A stretch of 64,000 bases of DNA from Nonomuraea polychroma (GTDB lineage: Bacteria; Actinomycetota; Actinomycetes; Streptosporangiales; Streptosporangiaceae), in the NCBI RefSeq assembly GCF_004011505.1, contig NZ_SAUN01000001.1, forward strand, positions 6,289,501 to 6,353,500, in the 5' to 3' direction. Shown here one piece after another: positions 8,934-16,440 of the stretch. The position numbers and the translations under genes are program-made. Under the pieces are notes generated by a model. The model did no database searches, had not been told where the DNA came from, and was given only the letters and a program-made list of their open reading frames with translations. Each line of letters starts with the position of its first letter. The first letter of the stretch is position 1.

Positions 8934-10193
8934 ATGACGGTAGCCGATTCCCATCGGGCGGTGGAGGCGGTCTGGCGGATCGAGTCCGCCCGCGTCATCG
9001 CCGCCCTGGCCCGCATGACGGGCGACCTCGCCCTGGCCGAAGAACTGGCCCAAGATGCGCTGGTGGCGGCGCTCGAGGAGTGGCCCCGCAAGGGGGTGCC
9101 CGACAACCCGGGCGCCTGGCTGACGCTCACCGCCAAGCACCGCGCCATCGACCAGTTCCGCCGCCGCGACACCTACCAGCGCAAGCTGCAAGAAATAGGC
9201 CGCGACATGGAGCTCCGTCAGGAAACGGCCGAAGCCGAGCTCGACGACGCCCTCGACGACCACATCGGCGACGACCTGCTGCGCCTCGTCTTCACCGCCT
9301 GCCACCCCGCGCTGCCTGCCGAGGGCCGGCTCGCGCTCACGCTCCGCCTGCTCGGCGGCCTGTCCACCGCCGAGATCGCCCGCGCGTTCCTCGTGCCCGA
9401 GTCCACCGTCGGCCAGCGCATCTCCCGCGCCAAACGCACCCTCACCGACAAGAAGATCCCGATCGAGCTGCCGCCGCCCGCCGAGCTGCCGAACCGGCTG
9501 GCCTCCATCCTGGAGGTCATCTACCTGATCTTCAACGAGGGGTACGCGGCGACCGCCGGGGATGACTGGATCCGTCCGTCGTTGTGTGAGGAGGCCATGC
9601 GCCTCGGCCGCATCCTGGCCGGGCTCATGCCCGCCGAGCCCGAGGTGCACGGCCTGCTGGCGCTCATGGAGCTCCAGGCCTCACGCATCCCGGCCAGAAC
9701 CGCCAGGGACGGCTCCCCCGTTCTCCTGCTCGACCAGGACCGCAGCCGCTGGGACCGGCTGCTCCTCCGCCGCGGCCTGGACGCGCTGCGCCGCGCCGAG
9801 GACCTCGGCACACTCGGACCGTACGGGCTCCAGGCCGCCATCGCCGCCTGCCACGCCCGCGCGCTGAAGCCGGAAGACACCGACTGGGAACGGATCGCCG
9901 CACTGTACCGGCTGCTGGCCCACCTGACGCCCTCGCCGATCGTCGAGCTGAACCGCGCGGTCGCGGTCGGCATGGCCTACGGGCCCGCACGCGGGCTGGA
10001 GCTCGCCGACGCCCTCCGGGAGGAGCGTGCCCTGCGGGATTACCCACACCTGCCTGCCGTCCGGGGGGACCTGCTGGCCAAGCTGGGGCGGGCCGAGGAG
10101 GCAGCCGCCGCGTTCCGCCACGCAGCCGAGCTGACCAGGAACGCACGCGAGCGCCAGGTGTTCCAGGAACGCGCCGCCGCGCTGTCCACCTGA
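8934..10193 (+). CDS. ECF RNA polymerase sigma factor, ECF42-like, with C-terminal TPR-like domain
   Basis: A 419-residue sigma factor. Residues 1-90 carry region 2 (VEAVWRIESARVIAALAR, then AKHRAIDQFRRRD). Region 4 spans about 120-180 (LLGGLSTAEIARAFLVPESTVGQRISRAKR). A long C-terminal domain of about 230 residues (LPNRLASILEVIYLIFNEGY onward) contains helical TPR-like repeats. This build, with no anti-sigma gene nearby and an adjacent DGPF gene, is typical of the ECF42 group, where the C-terminal extension is thought to control activity. The ATG at 8934 is preferred over 8916 because relatives begin at this point and AGGA lies just upstream. Confidence 0.9.
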   Translation: MTVADSHRAVEAVWRIESARVIAALARMTGDLALAEELAQDALVAALEEWPRKGVPDNPGAWLTLTAKHRAIDQFRRRDTYQRKLQEIGRDMELRQETAEAELDDALDDHIGDDLLRLVFTACHPALPAEGRLALTLRLLGGLSTAEIARAFLVPESTVGQRISRAKRTLTDKKIPIELPPPAELPNRLASILEVIYLIFNEGYAATAGDDWIRPSLCEEAMRLGRILAGLMPAEPEVHGLLALMELQASRIPARTARDGSPVLLLDQDRSRWDRLLLRRGLDALRRAEDLGTLGPYGLQAAIAACHARALKPEDTDWERIAALYRLLAHLTPSPIVELNRAVAVGMAYGPARGLELADALREERALRDYPHLPAVRGDLLAKLGRAEEAAAAFRHAAELTRNARERQVFQERAAALST

Positions 10194-10242
10194 CGCCTGT
10201 AGCCGGCCCTGACGAACACAGGACGACCTTCACCGCATCAGC

Positions 10243-10261
10243 GCGGTGCATGGCGCACCGC
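10243..10261. terminator. Possible weak hairpin between convergent genes
   Basis: A 7-base stem (GCGGTGC/GCACCGC) with a 5-base loop lies in the 77-base gap between the sigma gene and DUF3159. There is no T-run on either side, so this is only a candidate bidirectional terminator. Confidence 0.35.
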
Positions 10262-10270
10262 TGGGGGTCG

Positions 10271-10942
10271 TCAGGCGGGGGCGACCGGGGGCTTGATCGG
10301 GGTGCGGCCGCGGCCCAGCACCCAGAGCATCGCGGCGAGCGCAGCCACCTGGAGCGGCCAGCCCATCGCGATCTTGGCAACGCCGAGTGCCGCCACCGCC
10401 TGGTCCCCGCCGCCGAACAGGTAGACAGGCCCCTGCACCGCCACCCTGACCGCGCACGGCAGCATGAGCAGCCACGTCAGGCGGATGCAGAGCTTCACGA
10501 TGCCCGGATCCTTGCGCCAGGCGGTCGGGTCGCCCGTGACCGAGCCGATCAGGAAGCCGACGACCGGCCACCGGGTGACGATCGACAGCAGCATGCCCAC
10601 CATGTAGCCGGCGTTCCACAGGATGCCGGGCAGGAAGAAGTCCTTCGCGTCGCCTGTGCGGCTGGCGAAGAAGGCGCCGATCGCGATGCCGATCAAGCTG
10701 TTGATCACGAACTGCGGGGTGGACCGCTGCACGATCCTCACCAGCAGCAGCACGACCGCCAGCGAGATGCTGACGATGAGCGAGAGTTTCAGGTCCTCGG
10801 TGGAGATCCAGGACACGGTGAACGAAATCGTCGGGATCGCCGCCTCGAGGATGCCGCGCACCCCGCCCAGCGCCTTGGCGAGCTGCGCTCGCACCGCCGC
10901 CTCAACGGTGTCATGGGCGATCTCTTCCGCCTCAGCACTCAC
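10271..10942 (-). CDS. DUF3159 family membrane protein
   Basis: A 223-residue protein with five or six hydrophobic segments after an acidic N-terminus (MSAEAEEIAHDTVEAAVRAQ). The conserved loop GDPTAWR and the stretch KDFFLPGILWNAGY are typical of DUF3159. The family is confined largely to actinobacteria and has no established function. It sits 4 bases downstream of the OB-fold gene and in series with DUF3710 and dut, a conserved block in this phylum, so the genes are very likely one operon. The start is GTG. Confidence 0.9.
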   Translation of the reverse strand: MSAEAEEIAHDTVEAAVRAQLAKALGGVRGILEAAIPTISFTVSWISTEDLKLSLIVSISLAVVLLLVRIVQRSTPQFVINSLIGIAIGAFFASRTGDAKDFFLPGILWNAGYMVGMLLSIVTRWPVVGFLIGSVTGDPTAWRKDPGIVKLCIRLTWLLMLPCAVRVAVQGPVYLFGGGDQAVAALGVAKIAMGWPLQVAALAAMLWVLGRGRTPIKPPVAPA

Positions 10943-10946
10943 CTGG

Positions 10947-11333
10947 TCAACTCCCTGGGCGCAACTCGTAACGAGGATTGAACATCACCTTGCGCCCGTC
11001 CTGCATGCTGACGAGGCCCTCGGCCTTGACCGTGCGGCCGGGCTCGATGCCCGCGATCTTGCGGCGGCCGAGCCAGACCAGGTCGATCACGTCCGACCCG
11101 TCGTAGAGCTCGGCTTCGAGAGCGGGGGCGCCACCCCTCGGACGCAACGTCACCGTACGTAGCGTACCCGCTACGCAGAAGCGCCGGCGGCCGCCACACG
11201 ACGCGATCGGCGTCGCGCCGACTTCGTCGGCGTCTTCCCGCAGTTCCTGGGCTTCGATCTCGGACTGGGGGGATGCCAGCCGGCTGAAGAACCCGCGCAA
11301 TCCCCCGCGTTTGGGGGGCTCTGCCGTACTCAT
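10947..11333 (-). CDS. OB-fold nucleic-acid-binding domain protein
   Basis: A 128-residue protein. After a basic N-terminal arm (PKRGGLRGFFSRL) comes a single OB-fold of about 80 residues resembling the tRNA-anticodon/RecG type: VAGTLRTVTLRPRG, ALEAELYDGSDVIDLVWLGRR, then PGRTVKAEGLVSMQDGRKVM. This gene is the usual neighbour of DUF3710 and DUF3159 in actinobacteria. Its ligand is unknown. It ends 4 bases before the DUF3159 start. Confidence 0.88.
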   Translation of the reverse strand: MSTAEPPKRGGLRGFFSRLASPQSEIEAQELREDADEVGATPIASCGGRRRFCVAGTLRTVTLRPRGGAPALEAELYDGSDVIDLVWLGRRKIAGIEPGRTVKAEGLVSMQDGRKVMFNPRYELRPGS

Positions 11334-11362
11334 GATGAATCAGCCTATGCGAATGTCAGCCC

Positions 11363-12013
11363 TTAGCGAATCTCGCTGATTTCAGGTCCCCGTTTGAAGG
11401 GGTTGAGACGGGGGCGGTCCTCGCCACTCTCGCCCGGCTGCTCGTTGGGGCGGCGCAGCGGGATCGGCTCCTCGCGGGCCATCGGCTCGTCGCCGCGGAC
11501 GACCACGACGTCCTTGATGAAGTCGACGAACGCCGCCGAGACCGCCTCGTCGTGCGTGCCCTTGCCGGAGATCAACCCCAGCAGGAGCCACCGTGGGCCG
11601 TCGATGCCGAGGTAACGGACCGGCCTGACGTTGCCGTCGGCGGCCTTGATCTCGCCGCTCAGCTCGGTGCCGAACGGGCCCTCCTGCTCCTTCAGGTCCT
11701 TCGCCTGCGCTCGGATCTTGATCCTGATCTCGTCCCAGAGGCCCGAGCTGCGCGGGGCGGCCAGCGCCTGCAACGACAGCATGCTCTCCTCGTAGCGGAC
11801 GACGACACTGACGTGCTGGTCGCCGACCGTGGCAGGCCGTATGTCGAAATCGGGATTGTCCGGCAGCCGCAGGCCGCCGTAGTCGATCCTGTCGGTGTCC
11901 GGGTGTGGCTCGTCGGCGTCCCAGGGGCCGGACTCCCGCGTGGGGGCGGCAGGCTCCTGCGCCTGCTCGACCGCTTGCTCCGGCTGCTCACGCCGACGAC
12001 GACGTCGGAACAC
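11363..12013 (-). CDS. DUF3710 family protein
   Basis: A protein of about 216 residues with a basic start (VFRRRRRREQ), an acidic/Pro-rich linker, and the DUF3710 domain from about residue 40 (DYGGLRLPDNPDFDIRP, later GIDGPRWLLLGLISGKG). Function is unknown; conserved position between dut and the OB-fold gene suggests a shared role in nucleotide or envelope housekeeping. The GTG at 12013 is chosen because it gives the usual FRRRR start and has AGGGAG upstream. The longer form from 12091 would overlap dut. Confidence 0.85.
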   Translation of the reverse strand: MFRRRRRREQPEQAVEQAQEPAAPTRESGPWDADEPHPDTDRIDYGGLRLPDNPDFDIRPATVGDQHVSVVVRYEESMLSLQALAAPRSSGLWDEIRIKIRAQAKDLKEQEGPFGTELSGEIKAADGNVRPVRYLGIDGPRWLLLGLISGKGTHDEAVSAAFVDFIKDVVVVRGDEPMAREEPIPLRRPNEQPGESGEDRPRLNPFKRGPEISEIR

Positions 12014-12059
12014 TGTCCTCACTCTCCCTGCTCGAGCGGGCCGCCGAACGGCCCGTTCA

Positions 12060-12500
12060 TCAACGTCCGGTGGATCCGAAGCCGTTCGCACCGCGTATCG
12101 AGCCCGGCAGGCGCTCGACCTCGTAGAAGGCCGCGCGCTCGACTCGTTGGATCACGAGCTGCGCCACGCGGTCGCCGCGCCGGAGCCGGAACGGCTCCTT
12201 GGCGTCCGTGTTGATCAACGTCACCTTGATCTCGCCCCGGTAGCCGGCGTCGACCGTGCCCGGCGCGTTGACCATCGTGACCCCGTGCCTGGCCGCCAGC
12301 CCCGAGCGCGGATGGACGAACGCCGCGTACCCGTCGGGCAGCGCGATCGCCACACCGGTGCCGACCACAGCCCGCTCTCCGGGCAACAACTCGACGTCCT
12401 CGGCCGCGTGAAGGTCGGCGCCCGCGTCTCCCGGATGGGCGTAGGACGGCATCGGCAGCTCGGCGTCGAGCCGGTGGATGAGGACCTCCACGTTGCTCAA
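12060..12500 (-). CDS. dut: dUTP diphosphatase (dUTPase)
   Basis: A 146-residue homotrimeric-type dUTPase that hydrolyses dUTP to dUMP and PPi, keeping uracil out of DNA and feeding dTMP synthesis. All five motifs are visible: GDAGADL, PRSGLAARHG, APGTVDAGYRGEI with the catalytic Asp, RRGDRVAQLV, and the C-terminal arm GANGFGSTGR. The start is TTG, whose last two bases belong to the stop (TTGA) of the upstream thioesterase gene, with AGGTGA as ribosome-binding site, so the two are translationally coupled. Confidence 0.95.
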   Translation of the reverse strand: MSNVEVLIHRLDAELPMPSYAHPGDAGADLHAAEDVELLPGERAVVGTGVAIALPDGYAAFVHPRSGLAARHGVTMVNAPGTVDAGYRGEIKVTLINTDAKEPFRLRRGDRVAQLVIQRVERAAFYEVERLPGSIRGANGFGSTGR

Positions 12501-13051
12501 GGGTTCACCTCGTAGTCCTGGTGCTCTGCGGCGATGGCGGCCAGGTCGCCGTGCTTGGCGAAGTGCTCCATGTTCACCTCGATGAACAGCGCTGCCGCGC
12601 GGACGGCGACCGGTCCGCCGGGGGCGCCGATGCGCCCCTCAGCCTCAAGGTACGCCTTCCTGCCCACGATGCCGTTGCACCAGGCGCGCAGGTGGAGTGT
12701 CGTGCCCACGGGAACGGGGAGAAGGTAGTCGGTCTCCAGCCGTCCCGTCACATACGGCTTGTGGAACAGGTAAACGGACATTCCGATGACCTCGTCCATG
12801 GCGGCGGCCAGCACCCCGCCGTGCGCCAGCATGGGCGCGCCCTGGTGCGCCTCCCCCACCGTGAACTCGGCCTCGACGGTGGCGCCGTCGGGGGTCCGGG
12901 CCGTGAGGTGCAGGCCGGTCGGGTGGTCATCGCCGCACCCGAAGCAGCGGCTGTAATGGGAGCCCAGGTCGGCACCCGGCGGCGGCGCGTCGGGGTGCGC
13001 CCCGGGCACACCGGCGCCCGGCGGCGGGGTGGTGAGGGAGGAACGGGTCAC
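12497..13051 (-). CDS. PaaI/hotdog-fold thioesterase family protein
   Basis: About 184 residues with a hotdog-fold domain. YSRCFGCGDDHPTGLHL precedes the core, and GAPMLAHGGVLAAAMDEVIG is the HGG helix segment that carries the catalytic Asp/Asn region in PaaI-like acyl-CoA thioesterases. The substrate is unknown. The GTG at 13051 is the most likely start; upstream the frame stays open only through a repetitive GC-rich spacer. Its TGA overlaps the dut TTG start, so it heads the dut operon. Confidence 0.82.
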   Translation of the reverse strand: MTRSSLTTPPPGAGVPGAHPDAPPPGADLGSHYSRCFGCGDDHPTGLHLTARTPDGATVEAEFTVGEAHQGAPMLAHGGVLAAAMDEVIGMSVYLFHKPYVTGRLETDYLLPVPVGTTLHLRAWCNGIVGRKAYLEAEGRIGAPGGPVAVRAAALFIEVNMEHFAKHGDLAAIAAEHQDYEVNP

Positions 13052-13149
13052 GGGTGACGAGGTTACTCCGTGTCCCGGTCCCACCCGTCCCGGGTCCGCG
13101 CTCCGCCTCCACGCCCACCGTGCTCGGGCCGCGCCCGACGTGCGCGCCC

Positions 13150-13238
13150 CGCACGTCCACGGCACGCGCCACGCCCGCGCCACGCACGTCCACGGCACGC
13201 GCCACACCCGCGGCCCGCACGTCCACGGCACGCGCCAC
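13150..13238. repeat. Three tandem copies of a 33-bp repeat
   Basis: A 23-base core (opening CGCACGTCCACGGCACG) begins at 13150, 13183 and 13216, giving an exact 33-base period; the 10 bases between cores vary. The array fills much of the 196-base gap between the AI-2E transporter stop and the thioesterase start. As 33 is divisible by three it also reads as an 11-residue repeat in several frames, but no start or homologue supports coding. Confidence 0.85.
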
Positions 13239-13247
13239 GTCCATGTC

Positions 13248-14492
13248 CTACGCGTCTTCGGTGCGCGCTGTGCCCGTGCCGCGTTCGGACGGCGCTCCAC
13301 CCGCGGGAGGAGTCCCGCCGGCCGGAGGCGGCCCTGCCGCGGGCGGCGTGTCCCCGGCGGGAGCAGGCCGGGGTCCAGGCCGCGGGGGCTCGCCGCCAGG
13401 CGGTGGCTCGACATGGTCATCGGACGGCGGCGGCAGGGCGGGCGGCTCGTGCCTGAGCTCGGGCAACGCCCGGTAGAGCACCGCCGCCACCGGCACGGCC
13501 ACGGCGGCCCCGGCGATGCCCGCCAGGATGCCCCCGATGGACAACACCAGAATGATCGCCAGCGGATGGAAGTTGAGCGCTCGCCCCACGATGAGCGGCT
13601 GCAGGACGTGGTTCTCCAGTTGCTGCTCCACGATGAGGATCCCGAGGAACACCAGCGCGAGCACGAGCCCCTTCGCGCCCAGCGTGACGAGCGTGGCGAC
13701 CGTGCCGGCGAAGAAGATGCCGACGATGGGGATGAAGCTGGCGAAGAAGATCAGCACGGCCAGCGGCGCCCACAGGGGCACCCCCATGCCGGCCAGCACG
13801 ATGCCCATGATGAGTCCGTGCACCGCGGCCACCGCCACGGTCCCCTGCACGTAGTGGGAGAGCGTGGTCCACGCGGCCCGCCCGGCCCGGTCCACGCGCG
13901 GCGCCATCCCGCCGAATCCCCTCAGGAACCACGCCCAGATCCGCTCGCCGTCCTTGAGCAGGAAGAACGTCACGAACAGCAGGAGCACGATGGAGGCGAG
14001 CACCTCGAGAGCGGCCGCGCCGGCGCTCAGCACAGTGCCGGTGATGGCCTGGCGCTGCGTGTTGACGATGTTGGCGAGCTCGTCGACGTAGGCGGTGATC
14101 TGCGCCTGCTCCAGGTGCAGCGGACCGGTGATCAGCCACTCCTGCACGTCCCGGGCGGTTGCCTGCACCTGCTTGACCAGGTTGGGGAACTCCTCGCTGG
14201 CCCGCGCCCCGACCAGCCAGCCGGTGCCGATGAGCACGGCCAGGGCCACCAGCATGGTGATCCAGGTGGCGTAGATCGGCCGCATGCCCGCCTTACGCAG
14301 GCTGTTGGTCAACGGGAACAGCAGCGCGGTCAGCAGCAGCGCGATCGCCACCGGCAGCGCCACGAACGTGAGCCGCGCGATGACCAGGGCGAAGAAGTAG
14401 ACGACCACGCCGACGAGGATCAGGCACACGCACCACGCGGCCATCCTGGCCAGCACGGGCGGCACGAGTTTGGTTGGGCGGTCCGGCAGCAC
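13248..14492 (-). CDS. AI-2E family transporter
   Basis: A 414-residue membrane protein with the layout of the AI-2E exporter/permease family: two paired N-terminal helices, an amphipathic soluble region (about residues 95-150), then five hydrophobic segments including LWAPLAVLIFFASFIPIVGIFFAG and LENHVLQPLIVGRALNFHPLAI. Family members export autoinducer-2, or act as Na+(Li+)/H+ antiporters, so the name does not prove a quorum-sensing role. The last 70 residues form a Pro/Gly-rich cytoplasmic tail with repeated PPAGG units. The start is GTG. Confidence 0.88.
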   Translation of the reverse strand: MLPDRPTKLVPPVLARMAAWCVCLILVGVVVYFFALVIARLTFVALPVAIALLLTALLFPLTNSLRKAGMRPIYATWITMLVALAVLIGTGWLVGARASEEFPNLVKQVQATARDVQEWLITGPLHLEQAQITAYVDELANIVNTQRQAITGTVLSAGAAALEVLASIVLLLFVTFFLLKDGERIWAWFLRGFGGMAPRVDRAGRAAWTTLSHYVQGTVAVAAVHGLIMGIVLAGMGVPLWAPLAVLIFFASFIPIVGIFFAGTVATLVTLGAKGLVLALVFLGILIVEQQLENHVLQPLIVGRALNFHPLAIILVLSIGGILAGIAGAAVAVPVAAVLYRALPELRHEPPALPPPSDDHVEPPPGGEPPRPGPRPAPAGDTPPAAGPPPAGGTPPAGGAPSERGTGTARTEDA

Positions 14493-14592
14493 GGTTCAAG
14501 ACTGGCATGTCCGGGCCGCGGATGCGCGCCGATATCGCCGGTGCCGCTTTACAATCCGGACGTCGGCGGTCCGCAACCACCCGCTCGCCCGT

Positions 14593-15825
14593 TCACGAGG
14601 AGAGCTCTTCACTGACGGGCAGCTCGCGCAACGAGCGCAGGGGCGAGGTGACCAGCCAGAGGAACGCCAGGCATGCGCCGAACGCGGCGGCCAGCAACGC
14701 GCTCCTGATCCCGATCATCTCGCCCAGCACGCCGCCGAGCAGCCCGCCCAGCGGCAGCGTTCCCCAGACGAGGAAGCGGATGGTGGCGTTCATCCGGCCG
14801 AGCAGCGGCTCGGGCGTGATGGCCTGGCGGAAGCTCACCTGGGTGACGTTGTAGACGGCGATGCCGGCCCCGACGCAGAACTCGTAGAGCACGAACAGCA
14901 CCAGCCGCCAGTCGGCCTGCAGCCACGGCAGCACGAACGTCAGCGGTGCGGGCAGCGCGATGGCCAGCCACATCGTCGGCCCCTGCCCGAACCGGCGGAC
15001 CAGCCGGGCGTTGACCAGCACGCCGATGACGCCGCCGACCCCGCCCGCGGCGAGGAGCAGCCCGATCGCGCCCGCGCCCAGGCCCAGATCCCTGGCCAGC
15101 AGGAGGAGGAGCACCGGCTGCGCGATCGAGTGGAACAGGTTCGCGGTGGCCGTGCAGCCCGCGATGCGGCGCAGCAGCCGATGCCCGAGCACGTACCTGA
15201 CGCCCTCGGCGATCTCCCTGGCCAGGTGGGCGTCGCGGCGCTCCCGGCGCTCCTCGCGCTTGCGTATCGTGGTCAGGCAGACGGCCGACCAGGCGAACCC
15301 CGCCACAGTGACCACGAGCGCGAACGGCGCGGTGAGAAACTGGATCAGATAGCCGCCGGCGCTGGGGCCGCCGAGCTGCGCCACCGTGCGCACGCCCTCC
15401 AGCGCGGAGTTGCCCTCGACGAGCCGCTCACGCCCGACCAGGTGCGGCAGGTAGCTCTGATAGGCCGCGTCGAAGAACACGGTGAAGACGCCGAGCACGA
15501 GCGCCACCACATAGAGCTGATAGATCGTCAGCACGTCCAGCCACCATGCCACCGGCACGGAGGCGAGCGCGGCGGCCCGCGCCCAGTCGCTCACCACCAT
15601 CACGGTGCGCTTGCTCAGCCGGTCCACGATCGCGCCCGCCGGCAGCCCGATCACCACGAACGCCGCCGTCTGGCAGGCGGCCAGCGCGCCCACCTCGAAC
15701 TCCGAAGCCTCCAGCGCCGACACCGCGGCCAGCGGCAGGGCCAGCAGGAGGAGCTGGGCGCCCACCTGGCTGGCGCTGTCGGCCAGGAACAACCCGCGAA
15801 AGTCATGATCGCGTAACAGGCTCAT
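14593..15825 (-). CDS. MFS transporter (EntS/MFS_3-like exporter)
   Basis: A 410-residue major facilitator with about twelve membrane segments. The N-terminal RDHDFRGLFLADSASQVGAQL, GLPAGAIVDRLSKRTVM (motif A-like loop) and FFDAAYQSYLPHLV are characteristic of the group containing enterobactin and macrolide exporters. It is divergent from a small winged-helix regulator across a 57-base spacer carrying an inverted repeat, so its expression is probably controlled by that regulator. The substrate is unknown. Confidence 0.88.
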   Translation of the reverse strand: MSLLRDHDFRGLFLADSASQVGAQLLLLALPLAAVSALEASEFEVGALAACQTAAFVVIGLPAGAIVDRLSKRTVMVVSDWARAAALASVPVAWWLDVLTIYQLYVVALVLGVFTVFFDAAYQSYLPHLVGRERLVEGNSALEGVRTVAQLGGPSAGGYLIQFLTAPFALVVTVAGFAWSAVCLTTIRKREERRERRDAHLAREIAEGVRYVLGHRLLRRIAGCTATANLFHSIAQPVLLLLLARDLGLGAGAIGLLLAAGGVGGVIGVLVNARLVRRFGQGPTMWLAIALPAPLTFVLPWLQADWRLVLFVLYEFCVGAGIAVYNVTQVSFRQAITPEPLLGRMNATIRFLVWGTLPLGGLLGGVLGEMIGIRSALLAAAFGACLAFLWLVTSPLRSLRELPVSEELSS

Positions 15826-15842
15826 GAGAAAGAGGATCTATG

Positions 15843-15866
15843 ACCGATTGGGATAAGTCAATCAGT
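15843..15866. promoter_or_regulatory. Inverted repeat, likely operator between MFS and its regulator
   Basis: Arms ACCGATTG and CAATCAGT are separated by 8 bases; 7 of 8 positions pair. The site sits centrally in the 57-base divergent spacer, where a winged-helix dimer would block both promoters. Function is inferred from symmetry and position. Confidence 0.55.
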
Positions 15867-15882
15867 TGTAGGGTGGCCTGCC

Positions 15883-16401
15883 ATGGGCAACAATCGCCGC
15901 CCCGCCACCGAGGCGGAGGCCCGCGCCCTGGCCTCCGCCATTCGCCTGCGCATCCTGCGGCTCTGCCTCGACCATGCGTTGACCAACAAGGAGATCGCCC
16001 AGCGGCTCGGCGCCAACCCCGCCACCACGCTCCACCACGTGCGCAAGCTGGTCGAGACCGGTTTCCTGGCCGCGGAGCCGAGCCGGCCCGGGCCGCGCGG
16101 CTCGACCGAGATCCCCTACCGGGCCACCGGCAAGTCCTGGGAGATGGACGTCCGCGAGAGCGGCGTCTCGGGCGCCAAGGCGGCGATGCTCGACGCCTTC
16201 CTCGAAGAGCTCAAACTCGTCGACGTCGAGGAGGGCCATTTCACCAGGCTGGGACTCAGGCTCACCGCCGACGGGCTCGACGAGCTGCTGGGGCGGCTCC
16301 AAGAGGTGTTCGACGACTTCCGCGAGCGGCCGCCGCCGCCGGACGGAGAGGCGTACTCGCTGTTCGTCGCCCTCCACCGCGACGTCGGCCGCGACACATG
16401 A
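15883..16401 (+). CDS. ArsR-like winged-helix transcriptional regulator
   Basis: A 172-residue regulator. Residues 8-75 form an ArsR/HTH_20-type winged helix (ASAIRLRILRLCLDHALTNKEIAQRLGANPATTLHHVRKLVETGFL); the C-terminal half is helical and probably dimerises or binds a ligand. There is no metal-binding CVC motif. The divergent MFS gene and the inverted repeat between them suggest it represses an efflux pump and itself. Confidence 0.88.
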   Translation: MGNNRRPATEAEARALASAIRLRILRLCLDHALTNKEIAQRLGANPATTLHHVRKLVETGFLAAEPSRPGPRGSTEIPYRATGKSWEMDVRESGVSGAKAAMLDAFLEELKLVDVEEGHFTRLGLRLTADGLDELLGRLQEVFDDFRERPPPPDGEAYSLFVALHRDVGRDT

Positions 16402-16402
16402 C

Positions 16403-16431
16403 GAGAGCGGGGGACGTCGTCCCCCGCTCTC
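16403..16431. terminator. Bidirectional terminator hairpin
   Basis: A perfect 13-base stem (GAGAGCGGGGGAC/GTCCCCCGCTCTC) with a 3-base loop lies between the convergent regulator and valS genes. It is positioned to end both transcripts. There is no long T-run on either side. Confidence 0.8.
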
Positions 16432-16440
16432 CCCTGCAGG

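Noticed and set aside
13150..13238. CRISPR-like array
   Set aside because: The units are tandem with only 10 variable bases between cores, there are three copies, and no cas gene is present.
12497..13420. A longer form of the thioesterase with 11-residue WRVPWTC-type repeats at its N-terminus
   Set aside because: The extension comes from the 33-bp intergenic repeats and runs into the AI-2E transporter gene. The hotdog domain starts well after the GTG at 13051.
13248..14492. Evidence for quorum sensing from the AI-2E family name
   Set aside because: Many members are ion antiporters. No luxS or lsr-type gene was seen.
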